DNA from: Mucilaginibacter oryzae
Lineage (GTDB): Bacteria; Bacteroidota; Bacteroidia; Sphingobacteriales; Sphingobacteriaceae
Direction of reading: 5' to 3'
DNA: 64,000 bases
NCBI RefSeq assembly: GCF_003148845.1
Contig: NZ_QGHA01000005.1
Span: 304,795-368,794 of the forward strand
Shown here: one piece after another, positions 52,482 through 61,699 of the stretch
How the letters are laid out: the number at the start of each line of letters is the position of its first letter
Numbering within the stretch: position 1 is the stretch's first letter
The notes under the pieces: model-generated
Seen by the model: only the letters and a program-made list of their open reading frames with translations
What the model was told of the DNA's origin: nothing
The model's database searches: none
Made by a program: the position numbers and the translations under genes

Positions 52482-53183
52482 ATGAACCTTAAAGTAATAG
52501 CATTTGATGCCGACGATACCCTTTGGGTAAACGAGCCTTATTTCCAGGCCACGGAAGAGAAATTTTGCAGCCTGCTTGAAAACTTTTTGCCCGTGCACAC
52601 TATTTCTAAAGAGCTTTTTAAGGTTGAGGTTGATAACCTGCCGCTTTACGGTTATGGCATCAAGGGCTATATTTTATCTATGATTGAAGCGGCTTTAAGC
52701 ATATCTGAAAAGAACATCAGCGTTGAAGTTGTTGAAACTATTTTGCAATACGGCAAGGAGATGCTTAATCAGCCCATAGAGTTGCTGAACGATGTGGAGC
52801 ACGTGCTATCGTCACTAAAAAATCAATACCGGCTTGTGGTAGCCACCAAAGGCGACCTGCTTGACCAGGAACGCAAGCTTAAAAAATCGGGCCTGGCGCA
52901 TTATTTTCACCACATTGAGATTATGAGCGACAAAAAAGAGGCTGATTACACCAAGCTGATCAAACACCTTGATATTGAACCGTCTGAATTTATGATGATA
53001 GGCAACTCATTACGATCTGATGTGATGCCGGTAATTGCCATAGGCGGTTACGCCGTGCATGTACCTTACCATACCACCTGGGCGCATGAACACGTTGAAA
53101 CCGTTTTAACACATCCAAATTTTAAACAGGTAGATAGGATAACCGAAGTGCTTGAGATTGTTATGAAGTTTGGGAGTTGGTAA
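52482..53183 (+). CDS. HAD-superfamily hydrolase
   Basis: 233 residues. Motif I is AFDADDTLW with DADD instead of DMDG, motif II is VVATKGDLLDQ, and motif IV MMIGNSLRSDV; the K in the third motif is in MSDKKEADY. The C-terminal HVPYHTTWAHEHV is typical of a HAD subgroup of unknown substrate. Confidence 0.85.
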   Translation: MNLKVIAFDADDTLWVNEPYFQATEEKFCSLLENFLPVHTISKELFKVEVDNLPLYGYGIKGYILSMIEAALSISEKNISVEVVETILQYGKEMLNQPIELLNDVEHVLSSLKNQYRLVVATKGDLLDQERKLKKSGLAHYFHHIEIMSDKKEADYTKLIKHLDIEPSEFMMIGNSLRSDVMPVIAIGGYAVHVPYHTTWAHEHVETVLTHPNFKQVDRITEVLEIVMKFGSW

Positions 53184-53209
53184 AATAATATGTATGCCCA
53201 AAGTTTTTA

Positions 53210-53252
53210 GCCTTTTAACTTACGGACTTTCGGACTAACAAACGTTCGGACT
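53210..53252. repeat. Word-like repeat of GGACTTTCGGACT type
   Basis: Short variants (TTACGGACTTTCGGACT, ACGTTCGGACTC) fill the interval between the HAD (+) and GNAT (-) genes, a small member of the intergenic word-repeat class. Confidence 0.4.
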
Positions 53253-53764
53253 CAAACACCCTTCTCCATTACAATCAGTTCGATAGGCTGTTTGGCATCG
53301 CCAAAACGGCCGTGCGCGTGAAAAGGCTGAACCTCGCCGGTTGGTTTGTAACCCCGGCGTTCGTACCAGGCAATCAGTTCTGAACGGGTACTGATCACCG
53401 TCATGATTAGCGTATTACAACCATATTTGCGAGCATAAACCTCGGCTTCTTCTATCAATTTGCGCCCCACGCCTTGATTTTGCAGCAAGGGCAATACGCT
53501 GAACATGCCTAAATATAGTTTCGGATGCCTTATTTCAAGATATACGCAACCTGTTATACAACCGTTATCATCGGTATGCTTCAGGATGATAACTTTTTCA
53601 TCATGCATATAGGTTGTAAGCATATCTTCATCAATACGGTCGCCTCCTATCAAATCAGCCTCCGTTGTCCAGCCCTGTTTGGAGCTTTCGCCGCGATAGG
53701 CGCTATTTACTAATACGTTTAGCTCGCGAACATCGGCAAGGGTTGCTTGTGTAATAACAGACAT
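53252..53764 (-). CDS. GNAT-family N-acetyltransferase
   Basis: 170 residues. Motif A for acetyl-CoA binding is LGMFSVLPLLQNQGVGRKLI (QxxGxG), followed by VYARKYGCNTLIMTV and IAWYERRGYKPTGEV. The substrate is unknown. A TATTTTTG box occurs about 30 bases upstream on the minus strand with a TTTG 14 bases before it, closer than usual. Confidence 0.88.
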   Translation of the reverse strand: MSVITQATLADVRELNVLVNSAYRGESSKQGWTTEADLIGGDRIDEDMLTTYMHDEKVIILKHTDDNGCITGCVYLEIRHPKLYLGMFSVLPLLQNQGVGRKLIEEAEVYARKYGCNTLIMTVISTRSELIAWYERRGYKPTGEVQPFHAHGRFGDAKQPIELIVMEKGV

Positions 53765-53985
53765 GCTATAAAATAATTAAGGTTGACAAAAATAACGTTT
53801 ACCTACTTCAAATTTCATCGTTTCGGTAGCTTTTAAAAACTTTACGCCATTTTCGGTTCAGAAGAGGTTCAAGCTTTCATGTATTATGAATTTGGATGAT
53901 ATCAAATGACATTAAAAAAGCAGTAGGTTTAAAACCAAGCTGTATATTTATAGTTAATAACGCATCTGCTAATACTAACGCTACC

Positions 53986-54915
53986 ATGGCTTTTATAGAT
54001 TACTACAAAGTACTGGAAATTGATAAAAACGCGTCGGAAAAGGACATCAAAAATGCTTACCGGAAACTGGCACGCAAATATCACCCCGATTTAAATCCTA
54101 ATGATGAAGAGGCTAATAAAAAGTTTCAGCAGCTTAACGAGGCAAACGAGGTACTAAGCGACCCCGAAAAGCGCAAAAAATATGATAAATACGGCGAAAA
54201 CTGGCAGCACGGCGAAGCTTATGAACAACAGGCCCGCCAACAAGCTAACCAACAAGCTGGCGGATTTGGCGGTTATGCCGGATTTGGCGACGCGCAAGGC
54301 TACGGTGAGGACGAGGGTTTTGGCAGCGAAGATTTTTCCGACTTTTTCCAATCGATGTTTGGCGGCGCAGGCTCCGGTACACGCGGCGGCAGAAGCGCGA
54401 AATTTCGCGGACAGGATTATAATGCCTCGCTAAATTTGAACCTGCGCGATGTATTGGAAACCCATAAGCAAACGCTTACCGTTAACGGTAAAAATATCCG
54501 GATCACCATCCCCGCAGGTATTGAGAACGGACAAACTATTAAAATAGCCGGGCATGGCGCACCCGGCGTAAACGGCGGCCCCGCCGGCGACTTGTTCATT
54601 AAGTTTAATATTGCTCCTGATGCCGATTTTAAACGCGACGGCAATGACTTGTATGCTACTTTAAAACTTGACCTTTACACAGCGGTTTTAGGCGGAGAAA
54701 TAACTGCCGATACATTGACGGGGAAAGTTAAGCTAAAAATAAAGCCTGAAACGCAAAACGGCACAAAAGTAAAACTGAAAGGTAAAGGGATGCCGGTTTA
54801 TAAAAAGGATAACGAATTTGGCGATCTATACTTAACCTTCGATATCCGGATCCCGACTAATCTTACCGAAAAACAAAGGCAACTATTTGAAGAACTGGCA
54901 AAATCATCAACTTGA
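53986..54915 (+). CDS. cbpA: CbpA-type DnaJ co-chaperone
   Basis: 309 residues from the ATG at 53986. The J domain (1-70) has the HPD motif in [20 protein letters not shown]; a Gly-rich linker (about 95-160) and the two beta-sandwich substrate-binding domains ([20 protein letters not shown] onward) follow. The four CxxCxGxG zinc repeats of true DnaJ are absent. It stimulates DnaK and, in E. coli, binds DNA. Eleven bases separate it from its regulator gene. Confidence 0.94.
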   Translation: MAFIDYYKVLEIDKNASEKDIKNAYRKLARKYHPDLNPNDEEANKKFQQLNEANEVLSDPEKRKKYDKYGENWQHGEAYEQQARQQANQQAGGFGGYAGFGDAQGYGEDEGFGSEDFSDFFQSMFGGAGSGTRGGRSAKFRGQDYNASLNLNLRDVLETHKQTLTVNGKNIRITIPAGIENGQTIKIAGHGAPGVNGGPAGDLFIKFNIAPDADFKRDGNDLYATLKLDLYTAVLGGEITADTLTGKVKLKIKPETQNGTKVKLKGKGMPVYKKDNEFGDLYLTFDIRIPTNLTEKQRQLFEELAKSST

Positions 54916-54925
54916 ATAAAACATC

Positions 54926-55213
54926 ATGAAAACAGCAGAATTAATAGCCGTAAACGATTTTTGTGTGTATCATAATGTTGAATACACTTTTATTACATCG
55001 CTCCATAACGCCGGACTGGTTGAGGTTACCGTAATTAACGAAACTACCTTTATCCCGCAAACTGAACTGCAAAAACTGGAAAAACTGGTTAACTTACATC
55101 AGCTGGATATTAATATTGCAGGTATCGAGGCCATATCCCATCTGCTTGCCCGCGTAGAAAAAATGCAGGAAGAGTTACGTTATTTGAATAACAGGTTAAG
55201 CTTGTATGAATAA
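54926..55213 (+). CDS. cbpM: CbpA modulator protein
   Basis: 95 residues, a MerR-like N-terminal fold (AVNDFCVYHNVEYTFITSLH, AGLVEVT, ELQKLEKLVNLH) and a C-terminal coiled coil ending RVEKMQEELRYLNNRLS. CbpM inhibits CbpA in E. coli. Position directly after cbpA supports the call. Confidence 0.88.
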   Translation: MKTAELIAVNDFCVYHNVEYTFITSLHNAGLVEVTVINETTFIPQTELQKLEKLVNLHQLDINIAGIEAISHLLARVEKMQEELRYLNNRLSLYE

Positions 55214-55348
55214 ACGCAAATAAGCATCAAACTACCCGCAAAATGCCGATTTAAATAAGTAAATTAGGACTGAATAAAAACGCTTTAACGTAACTGAATG
55301 ACTTTATAAATACCTGCTTTATTTTTTATTAATAAATTATTTATTCGG

Positions 55349-57979
55349 TTGGCTTTTATTTTTCTGATTTACAAAACTTTGCAGGCTATCACTACGCAAA
55401 GTCCCGTCCGGTTTAGCGGCGCAAAACACACTATTAAGTTTATTTTTTTTTACATTTTATGTTGTTCGTTAAATGTATCCGCGCAGCAAAACAACCCTGA
55501 TCAACAAACCCAGGTAAGCGGTCGCATCACCGAGGCTGCATCCGGCGCACCCCTCCCGTTTATCCACGTTAGTTTTACGGGCAGTTCGTACAGCACCACA
55601 TCAGATGCTCAGGGCAATTACAAGCTAAGCGCCCCCGGCCTGTTTAGCGAAGTTTCATTTTCACTTATGGGGTACCTATCCGAACGCCGTAAAATTAACC
55701 CGGGGCAGGCAAATACCCTATCTGTTAAATTAAGGTACACCCAAACACAGCTGAAAGAGGTTAAAATTACTTCATCAAAAAATAAACGCTACCGCAACAA
55801 GGGAAATCCCGCAGTTGAGCTTATACAGCAAATTATTGATCATAAAGAGCAAAACAGGATGCAAAGCTCAAATTATTTGCAGTATGATCTTTACGAGCGC
55901 ATCGGCCTTTCCTTTTTTAACCTGTCGGAGAAATTTATGAACGGACACTTTTTCAGCAAGTATAAATTTATGCTGGATAGTACGTCGAAAATAAACGGGC
56001 AAACAAAAATTTCACTGCCCGCATTTTTCAGTGAAAAACTTTCCGAAAATTACTACCGCAAAAACCCGTCAAAATCTATCCAAATCCTGAAAGCACAAAA
56101 ACAAACCAATATCCTTAAGTTTATCGATACTACAGGGCTTGATATCTACCTCAACCGGCTTTATGGGAACAACGTGGATATTTACTCGAATAACATCTTT
56201 ATCATTAACAGGCAGTTCCTTAGCCCCATTGCCGATCATTCACCCGCCTTTTATAAGTTCTTTATAACAGATACCGTTAAAAATGCCGCTGAAAAGTTAA
56301 TTGAAATCAGTTTTACGCCACGTAACAAAGGCGATATTCTATTTGAAGGAAAACTATATGTTACGATGGATGGCAGTTACGCCGTAAAATCATGCGAACT
56401 GAATGTAAACAAGGAGATTAATATCAACTTTATGCGCAGCCTCAAAATCCGGCAGGATTTTAAGCGCGATTCAGGCCGGTATTTTTTGGTTAAGAGCGAT
56501 GTACAGGCAGATTTTGGTTTATTTAAGGATAAGGGAATGGGAATATTCGGCGACCGCACAGCAGTATTTTCCAACTATAAACTAAACACGCCCCGGCTTC
56601 CTGAGTTTTATGAGGGAAAAGATCAGCAGATCGTTGATAACCCAAATCAGAACGATACAAGTTACTGGGCACATCACCGTCCGGATACATTAAGCGGACG
56701 GCAGGCCACAGTATATGCCCATATCACCAAACTTGAAAAGATGGCTGCCTTCAAGCGCGATACCTGGATTGCTTCCACCCTTACCGGTGGCTATGCGGCG
56801 GTAGGTCCGTTACAACTGGGGCCGCTTGGCTCAACATATGCATTCGACTCGCAGGAAGGATCAAGGCTACAACTCGGCGGACGAACAACCCCTGCGCTCA
56901 GCAAAACCATTTATTTTGAAGACCATGTGGCCTACGGTTTTCGGGATAAGCAAGTAAAGTATAACCTTAATACCTATTTTTCCTTAAACCAGGTATCGCC
57001 TTTCCGGTACCCGCGCAACTATTTTAAGTTGAGTTACCGTTACGATGCCGATTTACCCGGCCATAGCCTCACCGTAATTCCTGAACAGGCCGCTCTTACT
57101 TCGTTTACCACAGGTAAAACAGATTTCTGGTTATATAATAAAACCTATACCGCTGCCTATGTACGTGATTTTGAAAATCACTTTTCGTTCAATATAGCTT
57201 TCCGAAACTGGAACCAGCAGGCGGCCGGTGCCCTTCAATTCCGGTCAAACAACGGCGATAATAAGCTGATAAAAAATTTAACCACCACCGAACTTGAGCT
57301 TAATATGCGGTACGCGCCTCATGAACAAATCATACAGGGTACCGAAGAACGCCATACCATACGCAGCCCCTTCCCTATTTTTAACCTGCAAATTACCCAT
57401 GGTTTTAAAGGTGTGTTTAACAGCACATATACCTATAACAATATCGACGCTAATATTTATAAGCGGTTTTACTTTTCGCAATTAGGTTACGCCGATATCA
57501 CGCTGCTTGGTAATATCACTACCGGCAAGGTTCCGTTTCCGTTGCTGAATATTTTACGGGCCAATCAATCGATAGCGTACGATGCTAATGCCTACAATAA
57601 AATGAATTATCTCGAATTTGTAAGCGATCACTACATAGGGATTAATTATACACAGGCATTTAACGGTTTTTTTCTGAATAAGATCCCGCTGATCCGTAAA
57701 TTAAAGTGGCGTGAGTTTTTTTCGTTCAAAGTGTTATATGGGGGAATCCGCGATGAAAACAACCCGGCTGTTTCAAAAAACCTGTATTTGTTTCCGGAAG
57801 CAGCAAACGGTTCCAACGGCACTTTCGCGCTTGGCAGTACACCCTACGTTGAAGGCGGGGTTGGGATAGGAAATATTTTTAAGTTTTTGAGGATAGATGT
57901 TATCAAAAGGTTTAATTACCTCGATCATCCTGCTGTATCGCCTTATGGAATAAAACTTGGCTTCCGGCCGCATTTATAA
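55349..57979 (+). CDS. DUF5686 protein with N-terminal carboxypeptidase-like regulatory domain
   Basis: 876 residues. A signal peptide near residues 27-46 ends NVSAQQN. The carboxypeptidase-D regulatory-like domain follows (about 53-130: VSGRITEAASGAPLPFIHVS, GNYKL, VSFSLMGYLSER). The rest (about 140-876) is DUF5686, predicted to form an outer-membrane beta barrel ending FLRIDVIKRFNYLDHPAVSP. No ATG exists between the upstream in-frame stop and residue 109, so initiation must use TTG at 55349 or 55379 or another non-ATG codon. Export to the outer membrane is inferred. Confidence 0.8.
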   Translation: MAFIFLIYKTLQAITTQSPVRFSGAKHTIKFIFFYILCCSLNVSAQQNNPDQQTQVSGRITEAASGAPLPFIHVSFTGSSYSTTSDAQGNYKLSAPGLFSEVSFSLMGYLSERRKINPGQANTLSVKLRYTQTQLKEVKITSSKNKRYRNKGNPAVELIQQIIDHKEQNRMQSSNYLQYDLYERIGLSFFNLSEKFMNGHFFSKYKFMLDSTSKINGQTKISLPAFFSEKLSENYYRKNPSKSIQILKAQKQTNILKFIDTTGLDIYLNRLYGNNVDIYSNNIFIINRQFLSPIADHSPAFYKFFITDTVKNAAEKLIEISFTPRNKGDILFEGKLYVTMDGSYAVKSCELNVNKEININFMRSLKIRQDFKRDSGRYFLVKSDVQADFGLFKDKGMGIFGDRTAVFSNYKLNTPRLPEFYEGKDQQIVDNPNQNDTSYWAHHRPDTLSGRQATVYAHITKLEKMAAFKRDTWIASTLTGGYAAVGPLQLGPLGSTYAFDSQEGSRLQLGGRTTPALSKTIYFEDHVAYGFRDKQVKYNLNTYFSLNQVSPFRYPRNYFKLSYRYDADLPGHSLTVIPEQAALTSFTTGKTDFWLYNKTYTAAYVRDFENHFSFNIAFRNWNQQAAGALQFRSNNGDNKLIKNLTTTELELNMRYAPHEQIIQGTEERHTIRSPFPIFNLQITHGFKGVFNSTYTYNNIDANIYKRFYFSQLGYADITLLGNITTGKVPFPLLNILRANQSIAYDANAYNKMNYLEFVSDHYIGINYTQAFNGFFLNKIPLIRKLKWREFFSFKVLYGGIRDENNPAVSKNLYLFPEAANGSNGTFALGSTPYVEGGVGIGNIFKFLRIDVIKRFNYLDHPAVSPYGIKLGFRPHL

Positions 57980-58032
57980 AGAAAGTTATGACAGACGGAC
58001 CATAGACTATGAGCAGAATTAAATAGGCAAAC

Positions 58033-58215
58033 CTAATCCATCAACCACTTATTAGTCATACAGCCATAACATTTATAACGTTTTAACGGCAACCAAAATA
58101 AAAAGTACCGCATAAACCAGGTGCGGCGGATGCGTTCAAGATTTGCTCTTTCCGTTCGTCCGCATGGACAAAGGCGTTTTTCAAAAGTTGATCTTAAAAC
58201 AGGTTCGCTGTTCAT
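58033..58215 (-). CDS. Small zinc-ribbon-like protein
   Basis: 60 residues. LCPCGRTERANLERI, then WFMRYFLFWLPLKRYKCYGC: two cysteine clusters (CPC, CYGC) around a hydrophobic helix. This resembles the small Bacteroidetes zinc-ribbon proteins with CPxCG...CxxC around a short membrane-like segment. The first pair here is CPC instead of CxxC. Function unknown. Confidence 0.55.
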   Translation of the reverse strand: MNSEPVLRSTFEKRLCPCGRTERANLERIRRTWFMRYFLFWLPLKRYKCYGCMTNKWLMD

Positions 58216-58511
58216 TCCGGAGGGTTTAAGATGTATTTGGCCTCCCCCATCTAAGATTATAACTGATTAGCTAAATATAGCGAAAAGTTGTGTGTACTAA
58301 ACAAGAGAATTGACTTTTATTTGGTTATTTCTGTACGGATACCGATGAAGTTGGTATCCTCCGGCCGGGCTAAGTTTATAAGATGTGATCAATTCCGTTA
58401 ATATTTGGCATTGATTACATTTTTTTAAAAAAAATGTAATCGCTAAGAATTTGAACTACAGAAGCTTTGTAAATAAAGCTCAACTAACATTTGTTTAAAT
58501 TATTTTTTTGA
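58216..58511. other. AT-rich interval before tRNA-Ser
   Basis: About 300 bases without a gene or recognised repeat. Confidence 0.5.
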
Positions 58512-58542
58512 TTTGTGAATATCACATGGATTTGTACTTTTG
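58512..58542 (+). promoter_or_regulatory. Perfect-consensus promoter of tRNA-Ser
   Basis: TTTG (58512-58515), 19-base spacer, TACTTTTG (58535-58542): exact match. The mature tRNA begins at 58548, only five bases beyond the box, so the transcription start appears to coincide with, or lie within a base or two of, the tRNA 5' end. Confidence 0.85.
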
Positions 58543-58547
58543 CGCCC

Positions 58548-58637
58548 GGAGAGTTGGCAGAGTGGTCGATTGCGGCAGTCTTGAAAACTGTTGAACTGTG
58601 AAAGGTTCCTGGGGTTCGAATCCCTAACTCTCCGCCA
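58548..58637 (+). tRNA. tRNA-Ser (anticodon TGA)
   Basis: 90 bases including the encoded CCA. Acceptor stem GGAGAGT/ACTCTCC with discriminator G; anticodon stem-loop CAGT-CTTGAAA-ACTG gives TGA, which reads UCN serine codons; a long variable arm (class II) follows; the T-loop is GTTCGAA. It is monocistronic and followed by a terminator. Confidence 0.95.
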
Positions 58638-58657
58638 AGTATTATTCAATTAGGATC

Positions 58658-58697
58658 AAAAGCGCTGTAAATAAATGATTTACGGCGCTTTTTGTTT
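58658..58697 (+). terminator. Terminator of tRNA-Ser
   Basis: A 15-bp stem (58658-58672 with 58678-58692, one T-G pair) followed by TTTTTG and further T's, 21 bases after the CCA. Confidence 0.85.
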
Positions 58698-58795
58698 TTA
58701 GCCCACACCAAAATAAACTAATAAATCGCTTTGTTCCGGTGTCCTTTAGGTGACCTTTTAAGAGGTGAAACCGGTGGTCACCAGAATGCTTATAA

Positions 58796-58969
58796 GTTAC
58801 TGTTATTAAGCATGTTCGACATTTGAACATCTTGATAACAGGAAGATATTTACTACCACAAGCGATCGAACTCATGGCAAAATATGAAGATCACCCACAA
58901 TGCGCCAATGATGGTCTATTGCTTCCTGTATTGAGCAGTCAGAAAATGAATAGATCGCTTTGCGGTTGA
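58796..58969 (+). pseudogene. Tyrosine recombinase (integrase) remnant next to tRNA-Ser
   Basis: An open fragment of 57 codons contains LLPQAIELMAKYEDHPQC and LLLPVLSSQKMN, closely matching the central part of Bacteroidetes tyrosine recombinases (LLPxALEI.EKYKDHP ... LLPV.SNQKMN). After QKMN it jumps to SLCG-stop, which looks like the DLCGI of intact enzymes after loss of about seven codons. N- and C-terminal parts, including the catalytic R-H-R-Y residues, are gone. It marks an old integration beside the tRNA gene. Confidence 0.65.
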
Positions 58970-59190
58970 TCATTAATTTCTTAACAAACACATACAACAT
59001 GACTATGATAAGTCCTGTACCTCCAAATCGACCTTAACACTTTATGGATATCAAAATATATTAACTGCAATTTTATTTTGGAAATTATTTGAACCTGTTT
59101 AAATACCGATACCCCCATATTTGCAAATAATGTGTGGCTGCATCATTTCATAGCCGCCGCCCGTTTTACTTTTAAAATTGAGTTGTCGAA
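58970..59190. other. Interval before the DUF2306 gene
   Basis: Probable further decayed sequence of the integrated element; no open frame or site recognised. A CATATTTG-type box near 59130 is a weak promoter candidate. Confidence 0.3.
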
Positions 59191-59817
59191 ATGAAAAAAA
59201 AGATCTTGTGGGGCTTGTTTGCCGTATTGTCTACACTTATCGGGTTATATCCGGTTAAATATCTCATAACCCGGGGAAAGACGGGGATTTTAAAGACGAA
59301 ACCCGATTGGCTCCTGGATAGCGAGATCTGGAAATCTTTATTTTATACACATATCATTTTGGGTGGCCTGGCGCTGCTAATAGGATGGGTGCAGTTTAGT
59401 ACAATGCTCAGACGCAATAACCCCAGCGTTCATCAGCTTATTGGCAAAGTATATGTTTTATCCGTTTTATTAAGTGCTGTTTCCGGCTTTTATATAGCGC
59501 TGTTTGCGGATGGAGGGCTGTGGACTTCGCTTGGCTTCAGTTGCCTGGCCGCAATTTGGTTTTATACTACTTTAACAGCTTATTTAGCTGCCAGAAATAA
59601 GCAGTTTCTAAAGCACAGGAACAGGATGATTTATAGTTATGCCGCGTGTTTTGCAGCCGTAACGCTACGGATATGGCTACCTTTGTTAATTATCGTTACC
59701 GGCAACTTCAGCACATCGTACAAAATCGTTGCCTGGCTATCATGGATTCCCAATCTGTTGCTTGCCTATCTGATCATCAAAAGAAAGCAACCCGCGGGTA
59801 CCTTCGATTATCATTAA
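59191..59817 (+). CDS. DUF2306 family membrane protein
   Basis: 208 residues with about six transmembrane helices. HIILGGLALLIGWVQFSTML, VHQLIGKVYVLSVLLSAVSG and KHRNRMIYSYAACFAAVTLR match this family of uncharacterised membrane proteins, which keep conserved histidines suggestive of heme or metal binding. It converges with the next gene. Confidence 0.82.
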   Translation: MKKKILWGLFAVLSTLIGLYPVKYLITRGKTGILKTKPDWLLDSEIWKSLFYTHIILGGLALLIGWVQFSTMLRRNNPSVHQLIGKVYVLSVLLSAVSGFYIALFADGGLWTSLGFSCLAAIWFYTTLTAYLAARNKQFLKHRNRMIYSYAACFAAVTLRIWLPLLIIVTGNFSTSYKIVAWLSWIPNLLLAYLIIKRKQPAGTFDYH

Positions 59818-59874
59818 ACCCGCAGCGGCTGTTATTTAAAATGGCCTCCGGAAATCCGGAAGCCATTGTGTTTT

Positions 59875-61650
59875 TCAGATTTCCAGCGATCTCAGCTTTT
59901 CTTCAGACAGCAGCAAATCATTAAGCATCCGTTCCAGGTATTCGTGGGTCTGGTTGCTGATTTGAGGGATGAGCTGTTTGTAATATGAAATGCCCTGCTG
60001 CAACTGGTCTTTAAACTTTGCAAGGTACTTACCTTTCTTTTCGTTGAAGCTTGCCACATAACCCGAAATATCTTTTTTCAGGTAATCGATATACAGGTTA
60101 AGCTCGTTGATAAACATATTAGGGCGGGCAGTTCCTTCAAGCAGATTTTTACGCCCGTAAATATGCCCAACCATTTCATCGAGCGTATAGGTTTTTGAAA
60201 AGAAAGCGATATTAGGTCCCGGACAAATAGTAACGGCCTTGTTTTCGCGAGGTTTTAATATGCCGTTTTTAATGAAGGTTGATGTGCACAAGCCCTCGCA
60301 AAGGCAAATCTTTTCGGTAACGACATCTATCTGCCTTTGAATCTCATCGGCAGGTAATGCGCTACTTTGCAGCTGCTTAATTTTTAAATTCTGGTATTGG
60401 CGCGACGCGGTGCAAATTGGTTCTTCGGTAAATTCGGTGTTGGATACGAGGTATTTCTTATTGCAGGGGCTGCCTGGTCGGCCTTCGGCTATCCGGCTAA
60501 GCCTCAGCTCTTCGGCCGAGCTTTTACTGAAGTTATTGAATAAAACCCCCAGCGGCGATGACGAGCTTACATAAAAATCGCAAGCCTCCGCTCCGGCCAG
60601 TTTTTGCAGTGTATCCTCGTCTACATTAGTGGCCTCGGGCACTAACAAAAACGGGCTTCCCCAGCCGGTGGCATCCATCTGGTAATGTTCGCGCAAAAAA
60701 ACGTCTTCCTGCACGGTGCCTATCCCACCCTGAACACTAATTTTTTGTTGCGGGCATGCCTGTTTAAATCCTCTTTCGGCAACGGCCGGGTGATAAAGGG
60801 CCAGCAGTTCGGCCATCATATCCTCCCGTCGCTGTTTAAACTCTTCCAGTATCGGCCCCAGCAACAAACCATCGGTAGCAAAGGCATGGCCGCCACAGTT
60901 CAGCCCCGATTCGATCCTGAACTCTGATACCCACAAGCCTTTTTTGGCTAAAAACTTAGCCTGGATCAGCGCCGATCTGAAATCGCTCACTTTTAATATG
61001 ATCCGCTTGCGCAACACTCCCGCTTCATCGGGGTAAAAGCCCTTAAAATTTTCAATATAGCTATACAAGCGCGGGTTCATCCCGGCCGAAAGCACTACCG
61101 ACGATTCAAGATCGCTTTCGGCAAAACCTTTTAAAGCGGCGAGCGCGTCGGTGTGGGTATCGCCTGTATAGTTCCCTTCGGCATCAAAATTCATCTTATC
61201 AACCTTAGCCATAATATTAACATCAATGGCTCCTTTACTCATCCCGGCCCTCAACAGGTTTTGAAAAATTTGTTTGCTTTCTCCTTCGGTATAGTCGCTC
61301 ATCAGTTCATATCCCTGCCTTAAGGCAGTTGCTTCGGGCAGCAGGTTAAAGTATCTGTCAAGATCGGTATCCTGGTTGAAGGGCATCTGTTTAAGCTGTT
61401 CAAACTGCTTATTAACAAGCTGATTTAAAAGATTAAGATAAGCTGTGATCCGTTTTGAACGGCTTTCGGGCTCACCCTTGAAAATCGGGACAAACGGAAC
61501 ATCATTTTTAGCCGAATGATATTGCCGCATGCGCTCAATAAGTTCGTCATCAACAATTGAAACAACGGATGAGATGCCGTACCGCGCCACCTTAAGCGGC
61601 GTATCAACAGAATATCCCAAGCCTAAAACAGGTATATGAAAGCTGTGCAT
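59875..61650 (-). CDS. Unrecognised 591-residue protein with cysteine cluster and TIM-barrel-like motifs
   Basis: I do not recognise the family with certainty. The N-terminus IPVLGLGYSVDTPLKVARYG and the glycine motifs ESGLNCGGHAF (247-257) and QGGIGT (307-312) resemble FMN-dependent TIM barrels such as nitronate monooxygenase, FabK or PfaD. Cysteines lie at 252, 299, 357, 396, 413, 449, 451, 455 and 476; the group 396/413/449/451/455 (KICLCEGLCTS) could hold an iron-sulfur cluster. The C-terminal 100 residues are helical. An oxidoreductase or radical-type lyase role is a guess. A terminator between it and fixH makes it a separate transcript; it is not shown to be part of the oxidase operon. 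Confidence 0.8.
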   Translation of the reverse strand: MHSFHIPVLGLGYSVDTPLKVARYGISSVVSIVDDELIERMRQYHSAKNDVPFVPIFKGEPESRSKRITAYLNLLNQLVNKQFEQLKQMPFNQDTDLDRYFNLLPEATALRQGYELMSDYTEGESKQIFQNLLRAGMSKGAIDVNIMAKVDKMNFDAEGNYTGDTHTDALAALKGFAESDLESSVVLSAGMNPRLYSYIENFKGFYPDEAGVLRKRIILKVSDFRSALIQAKFLAKKGLWVSEFRIESGLNCGGHAFATDGLLLGPILEEFKQRREDMMAELLALYHPAVAERGFKQACPQQKISVQGGIGTVQEDVFLREHYQMDATGWGSPFLLVPEATNVDEDTLQKLAGAEACDFYVSSSSPLGVLFNNFSKSSAEELRLSRIAEGRPGSPCNKKYLVSNTEFTEEPICTASRQYQNLKIKQLQSSALPADEIQRQIDVVTEKICLCEGLCTSTFIKNGILKPRENKAVTICPGPNIAFFSKTYTLDEMVGHIYGRKNLLEGTARPNMFINELNLYIDYLKKDISGYVASFNEKKGKYLAKFKDQLQQGISYYKQLIPQISNQTHEYLERMLNDLLLSEEKLRSLEI

Positions 61651-61672
61651 ATAATAATTTGTATGTATATAT

Positions 61673-61699
61673 AAAAAAGCTGTTCATCACAGCTCTTTT
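61673..61699 (-). terminator. Terminator after fixH
   Basis: Minus strand: AGCTGT-GATGA-ACAGCT followed by six T's (complement of 61673-61678). On the + strand CTTTTT follows, so it may act weakly in both directions. Confidence 0.7.

Noticed and set aside
58642-58875. Minus-strand open frame of 77 codons with FISLFWCGLKTK, looking like an integrase N-terminus
   Set aside because: It overlaps the tRNA-Ser terminator and the + strand integrase fragment, and only a few residues resemble the family.
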